From Papilionanthe hookeriana x Papilionanthe teres (taxonomy: Eukaryota > Streptophyta > Magnoliopsida > Asparagales > Orchidaceae), in the NCBI GenBank assembly GCA_022702705.1, contig CM040428.1, positions 113,168,022 through 113,232,021 on the forward strand: 64,000 bases of DNA, written 5' to 3'. Below the pieces are notes generated by a model. It was not told where the DNA came from and did not search any database. It was given only the letters and a program-made list of their open reading frames with translations. Below are positions 57,829 through 64,000 of the stretch, in pieces. Numbering within the stretch: position 1 is the first letter of the stretch; each line of letters starts with the position of its first letter. Position numbers and translations under genes: made by a program.

Positions 57829-58960
57829 AGAATTGGAACCTAGGTTCCAACCTCGAGATTGCAAAGAGAACTGGAATTTAGGTACCAGTCTCGAGGAGAA
57901 GATCAGAATTTAGGTATTGATTGAAAATGATGAGAATCAGAATTTAGGTACTGATCTCGAAAAGCATGAGAATCAGAATTTAGGTACTGCTCTCGAAAAG
58001 GATGAGAATCAGAATTTAGGTACTGATCTCAGAAAGAGAGTCGGAATTTAAGTACCGACCTCAAAAAAAGATAATTGGAATTTAGGCACCAGTCTCGAAG
58101 GGATGAGAATTGAAATTTAGGTATCAATCTCAGAAAGAGGGTCGAAATTTTGGTACCGACCTCAAAAGGAGAGAACTGGAATTTAGGTACCAGTCTCGAA
58201 AGGATGAGAATTAAAATTTAGGTATCAATCTCAGGAGGAAAGAGTCAGAATTTAAGTACCGACCTTGAAAGGATGAGAATCAGAATTTAGGTATTGATCT
58301 CGAAAGGAGAGAACTGGAATTTAGGTATGAGTCTCGAAAGGATGAGAATTGAAATTTAGGTATCAATCTCAGGAGGAAAGAGTCGGAATTTAGGTACCGA
58401 CCTCGAAAGGACGAGAATCAGAATTTAGGTACTGATCTCGAAAGGAGAGACTGGAATTTAGGTACCAGTCTCGAAAGGATGAGAATTGAAATTTAGGTAT
58501 CAATCTCAGTAAGAGGGTCAGAATTTAGGTACCGACCTCGAAAGGACAAGAATCAAAATTTAGGTACTGATCTCGAAAGAAGAGAACTAAAATTTAGGTA
58601 CCAGTCTCGAAAGGATGAGAATTGAAATTTAGGTATCAATCTCAGTAAGAGGGTCGAAATTTAGGTACCGACCTCAAAGGACGAGAATCAGAATTTAGGT
58701 ACTGATCTCGAAAGGAGAGAACTGGAATTTAGGTACCAGTCTCGAAAGGATGAGAATTGAAATTTAGGTATCAATCTCAGTAAGAGAGTCAGAATTTAGG
58801 TACCGACCTCAAAAGGATGAGAATCAGAATTTAAGAACTGATATAAAAGGAGAGAACCAGAATTTAGGTACCAGTCTCGAAAGAAATGAGAATCAGAATT
58901 TAGGTACTGATCCCAAAAGGAGAGAGTCAGAATAACCAGCCTCGAAAGTTGAATGAGATA
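57829..58960 (-). repeat. Array of about 32 hairpins with covarying stems
   Basis: Units of 33-36 bases share a 10-base core AATTTAGGTA flanked by 5-base arms that are always meant to pair. The arms rotate among four types: ACTGG/CCAGT, ATTGA/TCAAT, GTCGG/CCGAC and ATCAG/CTGAT. Outside them lie GAG(A) and CTC, which lengthen the stem. In the centre the order repeats every four units (about 137 bases; ACTGG units at 58,175, 58,312, 58,449, 58,586, 58,721). The first unit (57,833-57,850) is an 18-base perfect palindrome TTGGAACCTAGGTTCCAA. Imperfect units mostly differ by one G-to-A change. It lies 3' of the AlkB frame in the minus sense. Confidence 0.9.
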
Positions 58961-59740
58961 TGAAGAAGTTTCAAACCCCGTTCAAAGGTTTCTTGGAAGG
59001 GAAATCCGTGCGAGGAGGAATTCAGTCCCATGCCATCAGAACTAAATCAGACAAAGTCTGTGGCTCAGTGTCAATAGAACTAGTCAATTCTCCAACACAC
59101 AGGAGAAAGAGAATTAAAGGAAGCAGGTAAGCGTACCAAGCTGAAAAGACTCGACCTATCGATAAGTCGAGGAAAGGAATCAAATTACAGAAGAGTTTCA
59201 AACAGATTTCGATTTGAAGAAGAATTGAAAGATGTGAATCCACAGATTCGAATCGAAATTCAATTCTAGATTTAGATTCATTTTGTTTGTTTTAGTGATT
59301 CGATTTCAATTAGAGCTCATGTTAATTTAAAGTTTGTTTTGACATTCGGGTTCTTAAGAAGAATTCTTTATTCATTTTCTTTTCTTTTCGTTCTTTGTTC
59401 GAAGTTCATTTAACTTAATGGATTTTCCCAGTCAATTTGTACAAAAGAGGTGAAGGTAAAACACGACAGGGTCGTTTCCATTCCAATTCGTTGAAAATAC
59501 ATCATACAGCTTGATCCAAAACATGATGATATTTTCCTTGAAAATTCAACATCTCATACAATCCACATAAATCCAAAACGGATTGTGTAAGATTCTTGCA
59601 AGTTTATTCCAAAAGAATCTGTCGGAATCCATGTATGAATAGTGAGATTACATGGACAATAACTTCACCTTCCAAGACATCCTTGACAGGAAATGCCGTG
59701 CGGATGTGCATTGGAGGTATGCTATCTCCCATGTAGCTCA
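58961..59740. other. Spacer between AlkB frame and hairpin array
   Basis: No recognised gene. The minus frame 59,022-59,243 (73 residues, Leu-rich) shows no family motif. In the minus sense this is the region directly after the AlkB stop codon, so probably 3' untranslated. Confidence 0.45.
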
Positions 59741-59743
59741 CAG

Positions 59744-60480
59744 CTAGTAGGGCCGAAGGCTCTCTAATTCTGGATCTGGCTGAAAGTGGAAAAGCATCTT
59801 CCTGTCATCCATTCTTCTGAAAATGACGGAGATCCACTCTACAGGCACTCCTGGAATGCAATGTTTTGCTATGTCCGCTCCATTTCCTTTTAACACCAAG
59901 ACAGAACCTACTGGTAGTGGTATCTCCACCGGCCCTCGGAATTCTGCGGGGCTCGTTATCCGGAGGTCAGATCCGAACATGATATTACATTGGTTAATGA
60001 AAGACATTGTGCAGAAAGGTCTGACGAAGTCATGATGATCTATGTGTGGCGGTATGCAGTCGCCCTTCTGTATATGTTAATGATGCAGCTGTTGGGTATG
60101 CAATCTGCAAGCAATACCCTCCATGTCACCATCCTTTTTACCATTCTTTTGATAATTCTTAGCATCGGATCCACCTCACTACGACGGAGTATCCCTGGTA
60201 GATTTCCCTTTCTGTCCTCGGCAAAGTTTTAGCAACACCCGTACTGGATCGTAACTCTTCCTTTTCCTTTCATCCACCTTCGAGGTTCTGAGTAGGTCTT
60301 CTTTCTCAAACGACCAACTTGACCCATTATCTAAAGTTCAACGACACAATCCACAATTTGCTGCTGCTCGTAGTCTGAGAACACATCTGTATGCAGCTCA
60401 AGGCCCTCTAAGATGTTGATCCTCTTGCCTCAGATTCTATCAAAATATTCAAAAGTTTTCTTTTCAACCTTCTGCATCCT
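59744..60480 (-). pseudogene. AlkB-type 2-oxoglutarate/Fe(II) oxygenase domain in a gypsy element
   Basis: The frame 59,744-60,007 contains FGSDLRITSPAEF, 'PLPVGSVLVLKGNGADIAKH' (distal Fe ligand His, about 59,861-59,863) and SVIFRRMDD with the Arg that in AlkB enzymes binds 2-oxoglutarate. Upstream in the same phase is PPHIDHHDF, giving the HxD ligands (about 60,038-60,046). Further upstream, in other phases, come PNSCIINIY, 'LRKKTYSEPRRWMKGKGRV' and 'LHTDVFSDYEQQQIVDCV'. This order matches plant ALKBH9/ALKBH10-like proteins, which remove N6-methyl from adenosine in RNA. The iron triad is intact, but one stop (about 60,340) and two or more indels interrupt it. It sits downstream of the integrase in the same sense. 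Confidence 0.88.
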
Positions 60481-60492
60481 TTCCAGCTCGTA

Positions 60493-60951
60493 TTATGGAA
60501 TTATTTGCAATTGGTGAGGTCTGATAACGTACTGTGGGATGTATGGTTCAACTCCAGCACGCTCTCCTGGATGTCTCAGCTCCTCGGGGATAGTCTCTGT
60601 CAGGACATCCTCTGGGGTTACTTTCGTAACAAGACTCTTCAAAACTGGTGCATCTGTCCGGCGTCGTGGCACCGATTCTGTTTCTGCTCTTCTTGTAATT
60701 TCTTTCATCCTTTCTGCTGTTCTTGGAGTTGATCTCCTCTTTTCTGGTTCCTGATGAACCGATTTCTTCGAAGTACTTGTATTGACAGTAGCAACTGTCT
60801 CTTCATGTTGATCAGTTGCTAGCTTGGTCAGCATCTTGCAAATGCGACGGTTCTTGTTTCTTCGTTGGGCAGGAGTGAGAGTAGCTCTCCTTACCTCTTG
60901 AACTTCTGTGGGCATGGAGCTGACAAGCCTGCCTTCTGCTGTAGGAATCAC
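60493..60951 (-). CDS. Basic linker frame upstream of AlkB domain
   Basis: This is 152 residues, Arg/Lys/Thr/Glu-rich and apparently disordered. It begins MIPTAEGRLVSSMPTEVQEV, has RRNKNRR and EKRRSTPR clusters, and ends with 'IPQYVIRPHQLQIIP'. That end is probably meant to continue into the AlkB entry a few codons beyond the stop at 60,493. No domain recognised. Basic clusters could bind nucleic acid or serve in nuclear import (inference). It is the middle of a product running from the short frame at 61,224 to the AlkB end. Confidence 0.6.
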   Translation of the reverse strand: MIPTAEGRLVSSMPTEVQEVRRATLTPAQRRNKNRRICKMLTKLATDQHEETVATVNTSTSKKSVHQEPEKRRSTPRTAERMKEITRRAETESVPRRRTDAPVLKSLVTKVTPEDVLTETIPEELRHPGERAGVEPYIPQYVIRPHQLQIIP

Positions 60952-61017
60952 GGACTTAACATTCTTGTCTTCCTCTGTTGCATGAGTGGTGTTTACTTTT
61001 CTTTTCTTGCTGGTGGA

Positions 61018-61224
61018 TCATCGACTTGGGCCACCCAATTTCATCACTGTCTGGCTGCGGAACTCTTCCCTTTCAATCGGGGTCCAATCAGTTACTTCGT
61101 ACTGTAACCCGGCCGGTGTGAAATCAGAGTTGATCTGAATCACGACCCCATCTTTCATTCTATTTTCATCAAGTGCTAGACTCACGCCATTCTTAAAGTT
61201 CAGAACCAACCGGCCATTCGACAT
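61018..61224 (-). CDS. Short conserved frame after integrase, N-terminus of the AlkB product
   Basis: This is 68 residues: MSNGRLVLNFKNGVSLALDE, then 'PAGLQYEVTDWTPIEREEF'. The first half resembles 39,683-39,871 in the Tat-type remnant, so both elements carried this module after integrase. It is probably the start of a separate frame (about 490 residues in total) with the linker and AlkB behind it; a stop or shift at about 61,017 separates them here. Confidence 0.6.
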   Translation of the reverse strand: MSNGRLVLNFKNGVSLALDENRMKDGVVIQINSDFTPAGLQYEVTDWTPIEREEFRSQTVMKLGGPSR

Positions 61225-61558
61225 TTCCCTGCAAAAAACAAGGAAAGAATCATGGGCTGTACTAAGAACAAGAACAATAAGAAAAAATCATTTATCAATG
61301 GAAAATTCTTATTCATTTCTTTTAAATTTTAATAAGAGTAGGAAAAGATGAGGAAAGATCAGGAGTGAGTTTGATTTGAAAGGAATGATCAAAATTTTAT
61401 TATTATGATTTCACATATTTTCTTTTCAACACATTTTTTGTTAATGATTTTTATCATCCATTTTTTTATGTTTTGGGTTCAGACCCAGTTACAAACGATT
61501 ACTCTTCCCATGCTTCTAGGAATGAGACTTCCTTTTTTTTAGTTCATCCTTCAAAATA
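61225..61558. other. Gap between integrase and AlkB-type frame
   Basis: AT-rich, with no frame. It separates the integrase stop (61,559) from the following ATG by about 330 bases, so the AlkB product was not a simple readthrough of pol. It could use a spliced or internally initiated message. Confidence 0.45.
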
Positions 61559-62165
61559 TCAGGTTGCGTAATACATCTTTAAATATCGTCCATTGATTGG
61601 AAGCATAGGTCGTTCTCCGCGGCAATTCACCAGTTGGTAGGAACCTCCAGAGTATACTGTCTCGACCACGAATGGCCCCTCCCAAGTCGGTTCAAATTTA
61701 CCTCCTATCTTGCGATGTACAAGAATAGGCCTCTTGAGAACTAGAACTAAGTCACCGACTTTGAATGTCCTTAGGCGAACTAGTTTATCGAGGGCCTGAA
61801 TCATCTTGGCTTGATACAGTTCCAAATTTTGTTACGCTGAAAGTCGTTTCCCTTCCAAGCTTTCAAATTCTTCTAGTCATAATTTGGGGTTCCCTAGTGA
61901 TTTTGTTTGCAACTGTAATTCTGAGAGATGGAAGCTGGACATCCAAGGGTAAGACGGCCTCAGACCCGTACACTAGAGCGTAGGGCGTGGACTGAGTAAG
62001 AGTTCTGAAAGTCGTTCTGTAGGCCCATAAGGCTTCTAACAACTTCTCATGCCAATTTCTTTTGTTGTCGTCCAAAGTTTTCTTTAGGATTTGGATGAAC
62101 ATTTTATTAAAAGCCTCGGCCAAGCCGTTTGCTCTTGAGTAGTAAATCGTTGAATAGCGCCAGTC
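61559..62165 (-). pseudogene. Truncated Tat-type integrase
   Basis: Frame 61,863-62,123 reads MAEAFNKMFIQILKKTLDDN, then 'NWHEKLLEALWAYRTTFRT' and TPYALVYGSEAVLPLDVQ. That is the integrase core from its catalytic Glu (in GLAEAF) onwards. Frame 61,559-61,825 gives the C-terminal module: 'FKVGDLVLVLKRPI', 'KFEPTWEGPFVV' and 'GRYLKMYYAT'. One indel near 61,830 separates the two. Everything before about 62,165 (zinc finger, first two Asp, RNase H, RT, protease, gag) is missing; the leader segment begins instead. The two integrases in the window are closely related in sequence. Confidence 0.85.
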
Positions 62166-62189
62166 AATCCTGTGCCTGTTGACCTCATT

Positions 62190-62426
62190 TTTGATGAGGT
62201 CTTCTCTTCTTCTCTTTAGTACTTAGGATCTAGCCTTAGGCTTTTCCTTTGACTATCCTAGAAGATTAGAATTGGGACCCACCACTTAGAAATTCAAACT
62301 ACTTCTTAACTCCTGCAAACTCCACAAACTTGATTGTAGACCCCTAATTACCTAGAGGGTTGAAATCGAATGTGGAAGTTTAAAGGATGAGTTCATATGG
62401 ACTCTTTGGCACTTAGGGCCCTTTGA
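62190..62426 (-). repeat. Gypsy leader segment, copy facing left
   Basis: In the minus sense it repeats 57,185-57,440, including the stem GACCTCA / TGAGGTC at about 62,199-62,219. It is joined directly to the truncated integrase, so about 5 kb of gag-pol has been deleted between leader and integrase. It ends at 62,426, where the AT-rich dispersed repeat starts. Confidence 0.75.
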
Positions 62427-64000
62427 ATTTACTAAACTCCATTGAATGATTCCACATTCCATTTAGTAAAGTGCAAATCAATTGTATTACATAGGTTACA
62501 TCATCAAGGGTATTCCACAATCGTAACAAGACATTTTAATTTAGTTGTAATTGCGAGTTTTGTGTTCTGTTTGTGATTAAATTTTGGGTTATTTTATGTT
62601 TGAAATGTTGTGGTGGTGAATTTTATCTTGCAATGACTTTTAATTTAGTTTTGGTTTGATTTTAGGGTTATCCTAAAAGTGTGGATTTTCATCTAGCTGT
62701 TGTTTATCATGCAGAAAAGTTAGTGCGATCTCGATTAAATAAATTGCAACAAAATAAAAGCGTACTGGAGGGGTCTTCCAGTCATCCCAAAGAAATGCAC
62801 TTAAACACAATTTAGAATATTTAAGCAAGTTCCTAGGTAAAGCTAAGGGAAGGGTTATGGTTCTCTACCAAATTCTGAAATCTATAGCTAGTCATTTCCT
62901 ATGACGTTTAGGTTCTTGTGTTTTGGATTGAGACGATTTTCTTCATCGAAAATTAGTGCAAGTTGATTGTTCTTATAAATATCCTATCATATTGAGGAAG
63001 TGCTTAAGAAAGAATCTTAATCATCTTTTTGATATTGCTAGAATTGTTTAAGTTCAAATGAATTTAATTATACAAATGAATTAATCATCCGGGAATTCGA
63101 AGTTTTGTTGTTATCTTACTCGGTGAAATGTTAGGACATTTGAATATCACATGGGGAAGTAACATTTCATTTAACGTTGTTTAGGAGTTATGACAACAAA
63201 AGCTTTCGAGGGGCAAATTGATGTTGAAATGGTTTATGATTTAATTTCGGTTAAAGGGTTTAAATTTAGAATAGTGTTCAAGTTGCTTCATATTTATTTT
63301 GAATTTCTTTATGTCTTAGGTGATGTTATTGTTAATTCAATTTAATTTAACTTTAATTTAATTCTAATTTGGTTTAGTTTTAATTTTAATTTAATTTGTT
63401 TAGTTTTATTTAGCAGTTATTATTTTAATTTAATTTAATTCAATTTAACTTGATTTGATATGATTTAATTTAATTTAATTTAAACACAGTTTAATTGTTT
63501 ACTTTATTTAATTTAATTTAATTTAATTTATTGCATTTAATTTAATTTAATTTGATTTGATATGATTTAATTCATTTAATTTAATTTGATTTAATTCAAT
63601 TTTAATTTAATTTAATTTAATTTAATTTTTAATTTAATTTTAATTTTAATTTTAATTTAATTGAAATTTTTAGAAGGGTTTAATTTAAATAATTTAACTT
63701 TAATTTAATTTAATGATTAAGTCTTTTAACATTTTAATCTTAAATTGGAATTATCATTTAACTAGAAATTGTGTATTGAGTTGATTAATTTAGGGATCCT
63801 TAAATTAAAGAACAAATCTCTTCCAAATAATATCCTTATTTTTAATAATTCCAATTTTATTATTCTTCTTTAATTTAATCGATTATTTAATTAAGATATT
63901 CAATTATTTTAAATTGTTTAGTAGGTTTCTACCCTTTAATTATTTAAATTTCAATCATCCAAATTGAATTAGGATCAAATATTTTACTTTTAATTTTATT
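62427..64000 (+). repeat. AT-rich dispersed repeat, copy at right edge
   Basis: Diverged direct copy of 51,238-53,000. If both were LTRs of the AlkB-bearing element (read on the minus strand), this would be its 5' LTR and 62,427 the LTR end. I see no convincing primer-binding site at the junction, so this is only a possibility. The copy continues to the end of the window. Confidence 0.65.
63280..63720. repeat. ATTTAATTTA-type microsatellite
   Basis: About 440 bases made largely of TTTAA/TTTAATT words. It is absent at the equivalent place in the 51-53 kb copy of this repeat (about 52,150-52,450 has only ordinary AT-rich sequence), so it expanded after the copies parted. Confidence 0.85.

Noticed and set aside
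57829..58960. CRISPR-like array
   Set aside because: Regular repeats of about 34 bases look superficially like one, but the intervening segments are the same few sequences in fixed order, the stems alternate, and the genome is that of a plant.
1..64000. tRNA or rRNA genes
   Set aside because: I looked for clover-leaf B-box words and rRNA core words and saw none. A covariance-model scan would be needed to exclude a degenerate tRNA.

Overview
The window looks like nuclear DNA of a flowering plant. It is AT-rich and gene-poor, and every coding segment I recognise belongs to plant transposable elements: Ty3/gypsy polyproteins of the Tat type, a 'putative plant transposon protein' reading frame, a FAR1-type DNA-binding domain, a Ulp1-like protease and an AlkB-type oxygenase. 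I cannot name the species. I saw no intact housekeeping gene, tRNA or rRNA, and almost every reading frame is broken by small indels or stops.

Layout. Bases 1 to about 25,075 and about 27,845 to 53,722 are reverse complements of each other: a giant inverted repeat that reaches base 1 of the window and ends at 53,722. From outside inwards each arm holds: (a) about 3.5 kb of AT-rich sequence; (b) a first plant-transposon-protein frame (left 3,852-4,970, right 48,624-49,763); (c) LTR-like block A (6,340-7,965 / 45,540-47,222); (d) a small frame and a second plant-transposon-protein frame (8,178-10,452 / 42,971-45,321), then a purine-rich tract; (e) LTR-like block B (11,722-13,330 / 40,060-41,681); (f) a decayed Tat-type gypsy element running the other way, with gag linker, protease, RT, RNase H, second RNase H, integrase and a short extra frame (13,400-19,500 / 33,560-40,000); (g) a CpG-rich promoter-like island and a FAR1-type gene remnant (20,100-22,850 / 30,190-33,010); (h) a convergent Ulp1-like gene remnant with an intronic minisatellite. 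A third, unpaired Ulp1 copy (25,340-27,560) sits in the centre.

Right of 53,722 the sequence is single-copy within the window. From 53,723 to 57,180 is a G/T-skewed stretch without recognisable genes. From 57,185 to 62,426 lies an internally deleted gypsy element on the minus strand: truncated integrase, a short conserved frame, a basic linker and a C-terminal AlkB-type 2-oxoglutarate/Fe(II) oxygenase domain with its metal ligands readable. Downstream of AlkB in the same sense is a 1.1 kb array of about 32 hairpins (57,829-58,960), in which the loop is constant while the stems switch between four complementary pairs. The end of the window (62,427-64,000) is a diverged direct copy of the AT-rich block at 51,238-53,000.

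Two cautions. First, at eight paired anchors the left arm is shorter than the right by 2.4-3.1%, evenly along its length, and differences cluster in homopolymers and CpG/CTG contexts. This looks more like an unsplit fold-back read at a contig end than an evolved palindrome, so left-arm features may be duplicate, noisier readings of the right-arm features. Second, broken frames may partly be base-calling errors, so 'decayed' is a description of this sequence rather than a proven state of the genome.
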